Source of the DNA: JBCBSZ01 sp039185015
GTDB taxonomy: Bacteria; Actinomycetota; Acidimicrobiia; Acidimicrobiales; Poriferisodalaceae
Length of the DNA: 64,000 bases
Direction of reading: 5' to 3'
Assembly (NCBI GenBank): GCA_039185015.1
Contig: JBCDAU010000007.1
Span: 1-64,000 of the forward strand
Part shown: positions 26,137 through 34,460 of the stretch, piece by piece
Position numbering within the stretch: position 1 is the first letter of the stretch
How the letters are laid out: the number at the start of each line of letters is the position of its first letter
Made by a program: the position numbers and the translations under genes
The notes under the pieces: generated by a model
The model's input: only the letters and a program-made list of their open reading frames with translations
What the model was told of the DNA's origin: nothing
The model's database searches: none

Positions 26137-26157
26137 TCCGATGGTCTGACCATCGGA
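26137..26157. promoter_or_regulatory. FadR/GntR-type operator, distal perfect palindrome
   Basis: Arms CCGATGGTC and GACCATCGG face each other around a central T, extended by one further T/A pair to 21 bp with no mismatch. It shares CCGATGGTC-N-GACCA with the proximal site, 63 bp away (about six helical turns). It lies 45 bp before the VOC gene and can serve both divergent operons. The adjacent GntR-type regulator is the natural ligand. Confidence 0.65.
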
Positions 26158-26201
26158 CCACTGCTAGCTTGGCGGTTCTCGCCGAGCAGACGGGGGCACC
26201 T

Positions 26202-26687
26202 GTGGGTACCGACGACACCGACGCCATGCCGACCGGCCTCACCCGGCCTCGATGGACCCACGTGGCACTCCCATCGATCGACATCGACCAGACGGTCGAG
26301 TGGTACGAGACGTTCACCCCGCTCGAGGTCGTCGCCCGGTTCGAGGACGACATGGGCAAGAACGCCTGGATGTCGAACCCCGACCAGGTCGAGGATCCCT
26401 TCGTCCTCGTACTGGTGATGTTCTACGCCGACCAAGGGAAGGCTCAGCCCCAGCTCGCCCCCTTCGCCCACCTCGGGATCGAGCTGCCCGAGAAGGAGCA
26501 GGTCGACCACTACGCCGACCTCGCCCGCGAGGCCGGCTGTCTGGCGCTGGAGCCCCAACAGCTCCCGCCGCCCATCGGCTACGTCTGCATGGTCAGCGAT
26601 CCCGACGGCAACCGCATCGAGTACAGCTACGGCCAGCAGGTGTTCGAGAAGGTCAGGGAGCGCTGGGGGTCGAAGGCGTCCGCGTAG
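26202..26687 (+). CDS. VOC (glyoxalase/dioxygenase superfamily) protein
   Basis: 161 aa from a GTG preceded by a GGGGG ribosome-binding stretch; an ATG at 26226 is the alternative but has none. The fold is one VOC module pair: RWTHVALPSIDIDQTVEWYETF at the start, FAHLGIELPEKEQV in the middle and MVSDPDGNRIEYSYGQ at the end, with His and Glu residues at the places of VOC metal ligands. Members are lyases, epimerases or ring-cleaving dioxygenases. It is the first gene of the plus-strand operon, directly downstream of the palindromic operator, and is immediately followed by the SnoaL-like gene. Confidence 0.72.
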   Translation: MGTDDTDAMPTGLTRPRWTHVALPSIDIDQTVEWYETFTPLEVVARFEDDMGKNAWMSNPDQVEDPFVLVLVMFYADQGKAQPQLAPFAHLGIELPEKEQVDHYADLAREAGCLALEPQQLPPPIGYVCMVSDPDGNRIEYSYGQQVFEKVRERWGSKASA

Positions 26688-27098
26688 GTGGCTGACGATC
26701 CCGGCGCCGTCGTCCTCGCCTATCTGGACGCCCTGAACCACGCCGACGTCGACCGGGCCTGCGCCCTCGTCGGCCCAGAGTTCCACAACGAGCACACCTC
26801 CGGACTCGCTTCGAGCCTGCGGGGCCGGGAGGCCTATCGCGAGCGTCTTCCCGGCTTCCTCGCCGACTTCGTCGGCCTGCGCTACCGGCACGAGGCGGTG
26901 ATCGTCGCCGGTGAGCGCGTCGCCGTGCCGTACACGATGTCGGCGACCGTGACGGTCGAGACCGGCCCCCGGGACATCCGACTCCGGGGCTGCTTCGTGT
27001 TCCAGGTCGTCGACGGCCTCATCGTCCACCGTCTCGACTACTGGGACGGCACCGAGTACCTCCGACAGACCGAAGCGGGAAACGAGGGCGAAACGTGA
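26688..27098 (+). CDS. SnoaL/NTF2-like protein
   Basis: 136 aa beginning at the GTG that directly follows the TAG of the VOC gene. The sequence has the cone-shaped alpha+beta barrel pattern of SnoaL-like polyketide cyclases/NTF2 proteins: VVLAYLDALNHADVDRACALVGPEFHNEH, then a strand pair GCFVFQVVDGLIVHRLDYWDG. Such proteins can be isomerases, hydratases or hydrolases, with the pocket deciding the reaction. It overlaps the formamidase gene by four bases, so it belongs to the operon. No catalytic residues can be named safely. Confidence 0.7.
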   Translation: MADDPGAVVLAYLDALNHADVDRACALVGPEFHNEHTSGLASSLRGREAYRERLPGFLADFVGLRYRHEAVIVAGERVAVPYTMSATVTVETGPRDIRLRGCFVFQVVDGLIVHRLDYWDGTEYLRQTEAGNEGET

Positions 27099-28207
27099 CG
27101 ACCGTAGGTTCCGGCGCCATGACCGGACTCGCCGTCTCGACGTCCCCGGAGGGGGCCACCACCCACCAGCTCGCGGCCACGCCCGACACCTGCTACTGGG
27201 GGCATCTCGATGCCACCATCGAGCCGGTCCTGACCGTCGCCGCCGGCGACGTCGTCGAGATCGAGGCCGTCACCCACCACTCCGGCGACGCTCCCGACCT
27301 GCTCATGGACGACGGCGTCCGAGCGATCTGGGACGGCATCCCCGAGTCCGCCCGGGAGCCAGGGGTGCACATCATGACCGGGCCGATCGAGGTCACCGGT
27401 GCCGAGGCTGGCGGGACGCTCGCCGTGTCCATCCTCGACATGGCGCCCCGCCTGCAACACGGCGCCAACTGCGCGGCGAACTGGGGCCTCCTCTACGACG
27501 TCGCCGGCAAGGAACGCATCACCATCTACGAGCTGCTCGAGGCGACGCCGGGCGCGGTCGGCGAGGGCGCCTTCGGCTCCGAGGCCCGACCGCTCTTCGG
27601 CTTCGACTTCACTGCCCGCCCGATCTACGACCTGCCCGGTGTCATCACCCCGCCCGACGACGCGAGCCGTGAGCCGTTCTCCCGCGAGGTCAGGGTGCCC
27701 GTCCGCCCCCACGTCGGTGTGATGGGCGTCGCTCCGCCGCCGGAGGTCGGTCGGGTCAACTCGATCCCGCCCGGCGACTTCGGCGGCAACGTCGACAACT
27801 GGCGGTTCGGTCCCGGAGCCACCGTCCTCTACCCGATCAACGTCGACGGCGCTCGGTTCTACGTCGGCGACCCGCACTTCGCGCAGGGCGACGGTGAGAT
27901 CTGCGGCACGGCGATCGAGGCCTCGCTCAACGCGCGGATGCGACTCGATGTCGTGGAGGACTTCGCCGTCGAGGGCCCCGTCCTGCTCCTCGGCGACACC
28001 GTCACGACCCACGGATTCTCCGAGGACCTCGACGCTGCCATGCGACAGGCGGCCGAACGGATGCTGAAGCTGCTCGTGGACCGCTACGGCTTCACCTTCG
28101 ACGACGCGTACTCCCTGGCATCGGTGGCGATCGACCTCGGCGTCACGCAGGTGGTCGACGGCACGCTCGGGTGCCACGCCACGTTCGACACCTCGATCCT
28201 CCGATGA
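27095..28207 (+). CDS. fmdA: Formamidase/acetamidase (FmdA/AmdA family)
   Basis: 370 aa; the GTG at 27095 overlaps the previous stop and has GAGGG six bases upstream, while an ATG at 27119 is a possible later start. Conserved blocks are PDTCYWGHLDATIEPVLTV near residue 30, THHSGDAPDLLMD, GVHIMTGPIEVTGAE, the metal-site region SILDMAPRLQHGANCAANWG, and AQGDGEICGTAIE towards the end. These amidases hydrolyse formamide or short aliphatic amides to the acid and ammonia. It overlaps the urease gene downstream by four bases, so amide and urea hydrolysis are expressed together. Confidence 0.88.
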   Translation: MTTVGSGAMTGLAVSTSPEGATTHQLAATPDTCYWGHLDATIEPVLTVAAGDVVEIEAVTHHSGDAPDLLMDDGVRAIWDGIPESAREPGVHIMTGPIEVTGAEAGGTLAVSILDMAPRLQHGANCAANWGLLYDVAGKERITIYELLEATPGAVGEGAFGSEARPLFGFDFTARPIYDLPGVITPPDDASREPFSREVRVPVRPHVGVMGVAPPPEVGRVNSIPPGDFGGNVDNWRFGPGATVLYPINVDGARFYVGDPHFAQGDGEICGTAIEASLNARMRLDVVEDFAVEGPVLLLGDTVTTHGFSEDLDAAMRQAAERMLKLLVDRYGFTFDDAYSLASVAIDLGVTQVVDGTLGCHATFDTSILR

Positions 28208-28854
28208 GGCTCACGCCGCACGAGCAGGAGCGGCTGATGGTCACGGTCGCCGCCGATGTCGCGCTGCGCCGTCGTGGGCGCGGGCTGCTGCTCAACCATC
28301 CCGAGACGATCGCGGTGCTGACGACGCACGTGCTCGAAGGCGCACGCGACGGCCGCACCGTCGCCGAGCTGATGGCCTCCGGCTGTGAGGTGCTCACCAC
28401 CGACGACGTGCTGCCCGGGGTCGAGGTGCTCGTTCCCGAGGTGCAGGTCGAGGCGACCTTCCCCGACGGCACCAAGCTCGTCACGCTGCATCATCCGATC
28501 CGCCTCGGTGCTGCGGCGCCGGAGCCGACGGTGGTGCCGGGCGAGATCCTGCCCGCCGACGGCGACGTCGTGATCCTCGACGGGCTCGACGCCATCACCG
28601 TGCGGGTCGCCAACACCGGCGACCGCCCGGTGCAGGTCGGGTCGCACTACCACTTCGCCGAGGCCAATCCGGCGCTGTCGTTCGACCGCGACGCCGCGCG
28701 GGGTCGACGCCTCGCCATCCCCGCCGGCACCGCCGTCCGCTTCGAGCCCGGCATCGATCGCGACGTCGAGTTGGTGCCGTTCGGTGGCGCGCAGGTCATG
28801 GCCGGCTTCCGAGGCGAGCACGGCGACGTCGTCACCCCGGGAGGTGGATCGTGA
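28204..28854 (+). CDS. ureAB: Urease gamma-beta fusion subunit
   Basis: 216 aa. Residues 1-100 are the gamma subunit (LTPHEQERLMVTVAADVALRR, NHPETIAVLTTHVLEGARDG, VQVEATFPDGTKLVTLHHPI). Residues 110-215 are the beta subunit (VPGEILPADGDVVI, VANTGDRPVQVGSHYHFAEANPALSFDR and AVRFEPG). The fusion of both chains occurs in several lineages; most ureases of this phylum keep them separate. It overlaps the formamidase gene (ATGA) and the ureC gene (GTGA). With UreC it forms the urea-hydrolysing complex in the cytoplasm. Confidence 0.93.
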   Translation: MRLTPHEQERLMVTVAADVALRRRGRGLLLNHPETIAVLTTHVLEGARDGRTVAELMASGCEVLTTDDVLPGVEVLVPEVQVEATFPDGTKLVTLHHPIRLGAAAPEPTVVPGEILPADGDVVILDGLDAITVRVANTGDRPVQVGSHYHFAEANPALSFDRDAARGRRLAIPAGTAVRFEPGIDRDVELVPFGGAQVMAGFRGEHGDVVTPGGGS

Positions 28855-30560
28855 CCGCCATCGACCGCTCCCTCTACCACCAGCTCTATGGCCCGACCGT
28901 CGGCGACCGGGTCCGGCTCGCCGACACCGACCTGCTCGTCGAGGTCACCGAGGACCGCTGCGTCGGTGGCGACGAGGCCGTGTTCGGGGGCGGCAAGGTG
29001 ATCCGGGAGTCGATGGGCCAGTCCCGCACCACCCGGGCCGAGGGTGCTCCCGACCTCGTCATCACCGGCGCGCTGATCGTCGACCACTGGGGCGTCGTGA
29101 AGGCCGACGTCGGCGTGCGCGACGGCCGCATCGTCGGCATCGGTCGGGCCGGCAACCCCGACACGATGGACGGCGTCGATCCGGCGCTCGTCATCGGACC
29201 GTCGACCGAGATCCTCGCCGGCAACGGCAAGATCCTCACCGCGGGGGCGATCGACAGCCACGTCCACCTGATCTGCCCGGAGATCTGTGCCGAGGCCCTC
29301 GCCTCGGGCATCACGACCATGGTCGCCGGCGGCACCGGTCCCGCCGAGGGGTCGAAGGCCACCACGGTCACCCCCGGCTCCTGGAACCTCGCTCACATGC
29401 TGTCGTCGCTCGACACGTGGCCGATCAACATCGCGCTGCAAGGCAAGGGCAACACCGTCGACACCGAGGCGCTGCTCGAGCAGCTGCGGGGCGGGGCCAG
29501 CGGTTTCAAGCTCCACGAGGACTGGGGCTCGACCCCGGCGGCGATCGACGCGTGCCTGACGGTGGCGGACCAGACCGGCGTCCAGGTGGCGCTCCACACC
29601 GACACGCTCAACGAGGCCGGCTACGTCGACTCGACCCTGACGGCCATCCGCGGCCGGTCGATCCACACGTATCACACCGAGGGTGCAGGAGGCGGGCACG
29701 CGCCCGATATCATCACCGTCGCGTCCGAGCTCAACGTGCTCCCGTCGTCGACCAACCCGACCAGGCCGCACACCGTCAACACGGTCGACGAGCACCTCGA
29801 CATGCTGATGGTCTGCCACCACCTCAACCCGGCGGTGCCGGAGGATCTCGCGTTCGCCGAGAGCCGCATCCGGCCGACCACGATCGCCGCCGAGGACGTG
29901 CTCCACGACCTCGGCGCCATCTCGATCATCGGCTCCGACAGCCAGGCGATGGGTCGGGTCGGCGAGGTCATCATCCGCACCTGGCAGACCGCGCACGTGA
30001 TGAAGCGCCGCCGCGGCGCGATGGCCGGCGACGGCGCCGCCGACAACGAGCGGGCCAAGCGGTACGTCGCCAAGTACACGATCTGTCCGGCGATCGCGCA
30101 CGGCCTCGACGGCGAGGTGGGTTCGGTCGAGGTGGGCAAGCTCGCCGACGTCGTCCTCTGGGACCCGGCCTTCTTCGGCGTGCGGCCCCACGTGGTGGTC
30201 AAGGGAGGATTCGTCGCCTGGGCCCAGATGGGCGACGCGAACGCCTCGATACCGACACCCCAGCCCGAGCTGCCCCGGCCGATGTTCGGAGCGGCACCGC
30301 CGGTCGCCGGCCGTACCTCATTGGCGTTCGTGTCGCAGCTCGCCCTCGACGACGGGCTCGACGAGCGGCTCGGTCTCGACCGGCCGATGGTCGCCGTCAC
30401 CGACACCCGCTCGGTGTCCAAGGACGACCTCGTGAACAACACGGCACGGCCCGACATCGCCGTCAACGCCGACACCTTCGCGGTCACCGTCGACGGTGAG
30501 GCGATGGAGGTCGAGCCGGCGGTCGAGCTGCCGATGGCCCAGCGCTACTTCCTCTTCTGA
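28851..30560 (+). CDS. ureC: Urease catalytic (alpha) subunit
   Basis: 569 aa, full length. The dinickel site is intact: the HVHLICPE histidines, the carbamylated lysine in GFKLHEDWG, the histidines of LHTDTLNEAGY and TYHTEGAGGGHAPD, and the aspartate in IIGSDSQAMGR. The mobile flap carries the catalytic histidine in MVCHHLNPAVPEDLAFAESRIR. It hydrolyses urea to ammonia and carbamate. It starts with GTG in the stop of the UreAB gene and is followed after six bases by ureF. Confidence 0.95.
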   Translation: MTAIDRSLYHQLYGPTVGDRVRLADTDLLVEVTEDRCVGGDEAVFGGGKVIRESMGQSRTTRAEGAPDLVITGALIVDHWGVVKADVGVRDGRIVGIGRAGNPDTMDGVDPALVIGPSTEILAGNGKILTAGAIDSHVHLICPEICAEALASGITTMVAGGTGPAEGSKATTVTPGSWNLAHMLSSLDTWPINIALQGKGNTVDTEALLEQLRGGASGFKLHEDWGSTPAAIDACLTVADQTGVQVALHTDTLNEAGYVDSTLTAIRGRSIHTYHTEGAGGGHAPDIITVASELNVLPSSTNPTRPHTVNTVDEHLDMLMVCHHLNPAVPEDLAFAESRIRPTTIAAEDVLHDLGAISIIGSDSQAMGRVGEVIIRTWQTAHVMKRRRGAMAGDGAADNERAKRYVAKYTICPAIAHGLDGEVGSVEVGKLADVVLWDPAFFGVRPHVVVKGGFVAWAQMGDANASIPTPQPELPRPMFGAAPPVAGRTSLAFVSQLALDDGLDERLGLDRPMVAVTDTRSVSKDDLVNNTARPDIAVNADTFAVTVDGEAMEVEPAVELPMAQRYFLF

Positions 30561-30566
30561 GCAACC

Positions 30567-31220
30567 GTGGGACCGCTCGCGTTGCTGCTCGCCGACGGCC
30601 GCCTGCCGACCGGCGCGCACGCGCACTCGGGTGGCGCAGGCTGGGCGATCGGGGAGCGACTGGTCACCGACGAGGTCGACCTGGAGCGGTGGTGCCGGGA
30701 GCGACTGCGCACCGTCGGCGCCGTCGACGCCGCAGCGACCGTCTGGGTTCGGTGCCGCTGGCCCGACGTCGATCTCGTCCAGGTCGATGCCGAGCTGTCG
30801 GCACGGGCCGCAGGCCCGGGTGCCATGTCCACCAGCCGCCGCCTCGGTCGAGGTTGGCGCCGACTCGCCGACGCGGTCGCACCCGGCGCCCTGGACGGCC
30901 TTCCGAAGGACGCCCATCGCGTCGTCGTGCTCGGAGCGCTCGCAGCCGTCCTCGACATGGCCGCCGACGAGGTCGCTGCGGTCGTGATCCACGACCTGGT
31001 CGCCGAGGCGTGCACGGCCGCGGTGCGGTTGCTCGGCCTCGATCCGCAGCAGGTGACTGCCGTGCAGGTGCGGCTCGCCGACGCGCAGCGCGCCGTGATC
31101 GCCGATGCCATCGGCGCCGCGGCCGGCTCGATCGCCGACCTGCCCTGTCCGACGTCGCCGCTCGTCGAGCTCGCCATCGAAGGCGGCGTGGTGGCGCCCG
31201 AGCGCCTGTTCGCCAGCTAG
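30567..31220 (+). CDS. ureF: Urease accessory protein UreF
   Basis: 217 aa from a GTG six bases after the ureC stop. The opening LLLADGRLPTGAHAHSGGAGWAI corresponds to the conserved start of UreF (LLxLaDsxfPtGgfahSgGle). The rest is all-helical, as the family requires, with LTxxxR-like basic patches replaced by GRGWRRLADAV. UreF bridges UreD to UreG and gates GTP-dependent nickel delivery to the urease active site. Its divergent sequence is normal for UreF; the operon position makes the call secure. Confidence 0.88.
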   Translation: MGPLALLLADGRLPTGAHAHSGGAGWAIGERLVTDEVDLERWCRERLRTVGAVDAAATVWVRCRWPDVDLVQVDAELSARAAGPGAMSTSRRLGRGWRRLADAVAPGALDGLPKDAHRVVVLGALAAVLDMAADEVAAVVIHDLVAEACTAAVRLLGLDPQQVTAVQVRLADAQRAVIADAIGAAAGSIADLPCPTSPLVELAIEGGVVAPERLFAS

Positions 31221-31247
31221 TGACATCGGGCCCGGGAAGGTAAGCAG

Positions 31248-31892
31248 ATGCACGATCACCACACCGCTGGCGGGGCCGTCGTCGAACCTCGCCGCCACCG
31301 CAGCCTCCGGGTCGGCATCGGCGGACCGGTCGGCACCGGCAAGACCGCCACGGTCGAGGCGTTGTGTCGAGCCCTCCGCAGCGAGCTGTCGGTGGTGGTC
31401 GTCACCAACGACATCTTCACCACGGCCGACGCCGATGCGCTCAAGGCCCGCGGCGCGCTCGACCCGGACCGCATCGTCGCGGTCGAGACCGGCTGCTGCC
31501 CGCACACCGCCGTGCGAGATGACGTCACCGGCAACCTCGACGCGGTCGAGGACCTCGAGGACCGGTTCGATCCCGATCTGGTGCTGGTCGAGAGCGGGGG
31601 CGACAACCTGACGCTGACCTGGTCCAGGGGACTGGTCGATCGGCAGGTGTTCGTGCTCGACGTCGCCGGCGGTGATGACGTGCCGGGCAAGGGCGGACCG
31701 GGCATCACCAACAGCGATTTGCTGCTGGTGAACAAGATCGACCTCGCTCCCCATGTCGGCGCCGACCTCGACCGGATGCGTCGCGATGCCGCCGCACGCC
31801 GGGGCGATCAGCCGGTGGTGTTCACCAGTGTGCGCGGCGAGGGGGTCGAGCCGGTCGCCGAGGTGATCCGCGGCTGGATGGCCGCTGGATGA
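31248..31892 (+). CDS. ureG: Urease accessory GTPase UreG
   Basis: 214 aa. After a His-rich N-terminus (MHDHHTAGG) comes the P-loop GIGGPVGTGKT, then VVTNDIFTTADADALKARG, the metal-binding CPH motif in TGCCPHTAVRDD, and G4 in LLLVNKIDLAPHVG. UreG dimerises on nickel and GTP and hands the metal to urease. As no ureE gene is present, the His-rich N-terminus may help store or accept nickel. The gene overlaps ureD by four bases. Confidence 0.94.
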   Translation: MHDHHTAGGAVVEPRRHRSLRVGIGGPVGTGKTATVEALCRALRSELSVVVVTNDIFTTADADALKARGALDPDRIVAVETGCCPHTAVRDDVTGNLDAVEDLEDRFDPDLVLVESGGDNLTLTWSRGLVDRQVFVLDVAGGDDVPGKGGPGITNSDLLLVNKIDLAPHVGADLDRMRRDAAARRGDQPVVFTSVRGEGVEPVAEVIRGWMAAG

Positions 31893-32602
31893 CCGTCGCC
31901 GCCGCGGACCTCCGGCGTGGGGCGGTGGTGGGGACCGCCGAGGTCGTCGCCGAGCGGGTGGCCGGGCGCGACGTCGTGCGCTGCACCGGCAGTGGGCCAC
32001 TGACGCCCCGCCGGCTCCCGGATCGCGTGCTGCTCCTGGGGGCCACGGCGGGGCCGTTGGGCGGCGACGTCCATCGCATCAGCGTCCGGGTGGGACCCCG
32101 AGCACAGCTCCGACTCGGCTCGGTGGCCGCCGCGATCGTGCTCCCCGGGACGGGCTCGCCTGCGGTCGTCGAGGTCGACATCGAGGTGTCAGCAGGCGCC
32201 GAGCTGGTCTGGGAGCCGGAGCCGACGGTCGTCGTCGAGGGCGCAGAACTGCGGTCCACGACGAACATCCGCATGGCCGGCGACGCCCGTCTGTTTCGCC
32301 GGGACGAGCTGGTGCTGGGTCGCCACGGCGAGGGTCCTGGGTCGGTGCGGGCCCGTCTCGACATCGTGCGCGACGGGCGGGCGGTCATCCGGCAGGAGGT
32401 CGCGCTCGGCCCGGGCGTGCCGGCGGTGACCGACCACGACCAGATCACCGAGATCATCCGCATCGGTCATGACGCCGTACCCGCCGAGGTCGTGCCCGTC
32501 GGCGGTGGGTGGCAGGGGAGGTGGTCGCCGACCCACGGTGTCGTGCGCGAGATCAGCTCGCGTCGACGTTCGTCGCCTCAGGTCCCGAACGTTGTCCGGT
32601 AG
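31889..32602 (+). CDS. ureD: Urease accessory protein UreD
   Basis: 237 aa. Landmarks are LLGATAGPLGGDVHRISVRVGPRAQLRLGSVAA near residue 50, the central ELVWEPEPTVVVEGAEL and FRRDELVLGRHGEG, all features of UreD/UreH. It is the scaffold that binds apo-urease and recruits UreF and UreG. It is the last gene of the operon and its 3' end overlaps the convergent pyrophosphatase gene by 25 bp. The N-terminal fifth is shorter than in many relatives. Confidence 0.87.
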   Translation: MTVAAADLRRGAVVGTAEVVAERVAGRDVVRCTGSGPLTPRRLPDRVLLLGATAGPLGGDVHRISVRVGPRAQLRLGSVAAAIVLPGTGSPAVVEVDIEVSAGAELVWEPEPTVVVEGAELRSTTNIRMAGDARLFRRDELVLGRHGEGPGSVRARLDIVRDGRAVIRQEVALGPGVPAVTDHDQITEIIRIGHDAVPAEVVPVGGGWQGRWSPTHGVVREISSRRRSSPQVPNVVR

Positions 32603-33180
32603 TCGGTGATCGCGGCCTCGATGACCCGGTAGGCGTGCTCCCGGCCGTACCGCTCCTCGATCGTCACCTCGTGCGGCTGACCCGGGACGAGCTTGTAGGT
32701 GAGGAAGTAGTGCTCGAGTCGCTCGGTCAGCTTGGTCGGGAAGTCGGAGAGCTCCCGCGTCTCCGCCCAGACTGGATCGCCCTTGACGACGGCGACGATC
32801 TTGTCGTCGACCTCGCCGCCGTCGATCATCCGCAACCCGCCGACCACGCGGGCCGTGAGCAGCACGTCCGCCCGGTCGATGGGCCGCTCGGAGAAGACGC
32901 AGATGTCCAGCGGGTCGCCGTCGGCGATCATCGACGTCGGCGTCAGCGCGGCGACCTCGTCGCCGCAGTAGGTGCGAGGGATGAACCCGTAGAGGGTCGG
33001 CGGTGCGCTGCTGGTCAGCTGGACGCGGTCGACCTTGAGGAGGCCGCTGTCCTTGTCGAGCTCGTACTTCACGGTGTCGAGCGGCGTGATCTCGACGTAC
33101 GCGGTCACGAACACCGGCGCCTCGGGCCCGGCCGGCACGCCGTGCCACGGGTGAGCCCGATTCGGGGAGTGAGGGGTCAC
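32578..33180 (-). CDS. ppa: Family I inorganic pyrophosphatase
   Basis: 200 aa. The signature is complete: VKYELDKDSGLLKVDR near residue 38, FIPRTYCGDE, the metal-binding loop DGDPLDICVF, DDKIVAVV and the late FLTYK. It hydrolyses pyrophosphate released by biosynthesis and by the many AMP-forming ligases of this region. It is convergent with ureD, whose last 25 bases it overlaps. The N-terminal 25 residues (Pro- and Gly-rich) exceed the usual bacterial length. Confidence 0.93.
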   Translation of the reverse strand: MTPHSPNRAHPWHGVPAGPEAPVFVTAYVEITPLDTVKYELDKDSGLLKVDRVQLTSSAPPTLYGFIPRTYCGDEVAALTPTSMIADGDPLDICVFSERPIDRADVLLTARVVGGLRMIDGGEVDDKIVAVVKGDPVWAETRELSDFPTKLTERLEHYFLTYKLVPGQPHEVTIEERYGREHAYRVIEAAITDYRTTFGT

Positions 33181-33335
33181 GAACCCTCAGGATGGCACAG
33201 GTGGTCAGCCTGTCCGCCGACGGCGGGGTCCCGTCTCGTCGGCTGGTCAGATCGTCCAGTACGGCTTCGAGGTGTTGCCCAGCCCGTGCAGTTTGGCTGT
33301 CATGTTCGGAGGGATCTGCACACCGAGGAGGGGCC

Positions 33336-34460
33336 ATGACCGCCGCCACGCCCGCACCGTTCGCCACCGTCCCGGCCCGCCGTCTCCGGGGATGGGACTC
33401 GATCGAGCTCTGGGTGGGCAATGCCCGGGCCATGGCTGGGTTCCTGTGCGGCGCCTTCGGCTTCGAGGTGACCGCCTATGCCGGTCCCGAGACCGGGGTC
33501 ACCGAGCGGTCGTCGTACCTCCTCGAGCAGGGCGACATCCGACTCGTCGTGACCGCCGGCCTCGTCCCCGACTCGGAGATCTGGTCACACGTCCGGGCGC
33601 ACGGCGATGGCGTGCACGATCTCGCGTTCGTCGTCGACGACGCCGCCGCCACCTACGAGGCGGCCATCGAGCGCGGCGCCCGGTCGGTCCGCGAGCCCTA
33701 CGAGCTGCGCGACGATCGCGGCGTGCTCCGCCTTGCCGCCGTCGCCACCTACGGGGAGACCAAGCACACCTTCGTCGATCGCTCCGAGTACGACGGCTAC
33801 TACTGCCCGGGCTTCGAGCAGACCGGCCTACCCCCGGCGCCCGCGGCGCCCGAGGTCGGCCTCGTCGCCATCGACCACGTCGTCGGCAACGTCGAGGAGG
33901 GTCAGCTCGACCGATGGGTCTCCTTCTACGAGGAGGTGATGGGCTTCACCCAGCTGCGTCACTTCGACGAGTCGCAGATCGCCACCGAGTACTCGGCCCT
34001 GCGCTCGACGGTCGTGTGGAACGGCGACGACGTCGTGATGCCCATCAACGAGCCCGCCGACGGTCTGCGGAAGAGCCAGATCCAGGAGTACCTCGACACG
34101 TACCACGGCCCCGGGGTCCAGCACCTGGCCTTCCGGACCGACGACATCGTCCGGGCCATCGCCGCGCTGCGGGCCCGTGGCGTGCGCTTCCTCGAGGCCA
34201 ACGAGGAGTACTACGCCGACGTGCGCGCCCGGTACGCCGACCTCGACGTCCCCTGGGACGAGGTGCAGCGGCTCGGGATCCTCGTCGACGTCGAAGCCGA
34301 CGGCCATCTCCTCCAGCTCTTCACCGAGCCGCTGAGCGACCGACCGACGATCTTCGTCGAGATCATCCAGCGGGGCGGGGCGACCGGCTTCGGCGAGGGC
34401 AACTTCAAGGCGCTCTTCGAATCGATCGAGAAGGAACAGGCACGGAGGGGGAACCTGTGA
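33336..34460 (+). CDS. hppD: 4-hydroxyphenylpyruvate dioxygenase
   Basis: 374 aa; the ATG at 33336 has GAGGAGGGG upstream, so the longer frame from 33192 is rejected. Two VOC halves are present. The iron ligands are the histidines in AIDHVVGNV and GVQHLAFRTDDIV and the glutamate in IFVEIIQRGG, followed by the substrate-gating GFGEGNFKALFESIEKEQ helix. It converts 4-hydroxyphenylpyruvate to homogentisate. It is the first of four coupled genes; its stop overlaps the aminotransferase GTG by four bases. Confidence 0.94.
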   Translation: MTAATPAPFATVPARRLRGWDSIELWVGNARAMAGFLCGAFGFEVTAYAGPETGVTERSSYLLEQGDIRLVVTAGLVPDSEIWSHVRAHGDGVHDLAFVVDDAAATYEAAIERGARSVREPYELRDDRGVLRLAAVATYGETKHTFVDRSEYDGYYCPGFEQTGLPPAPAAPEVGLVAIDHVVGNVEEGQLDRWVSFYEEVMGFTQLRHFDESQIATEYSALRSTVVWNGDDVVMPINEPADGLRKSQIQEYLDTYHGPGVQHLAFRTDDIVRAIAALRARGVRFLEANEEYYADVRARYADLDVPWDEVQRLGILVDVEADGHLLQLFTEPLSDRPTIFVEIIQRGGATGFGEGNFKALFESIEKEQARRGNL

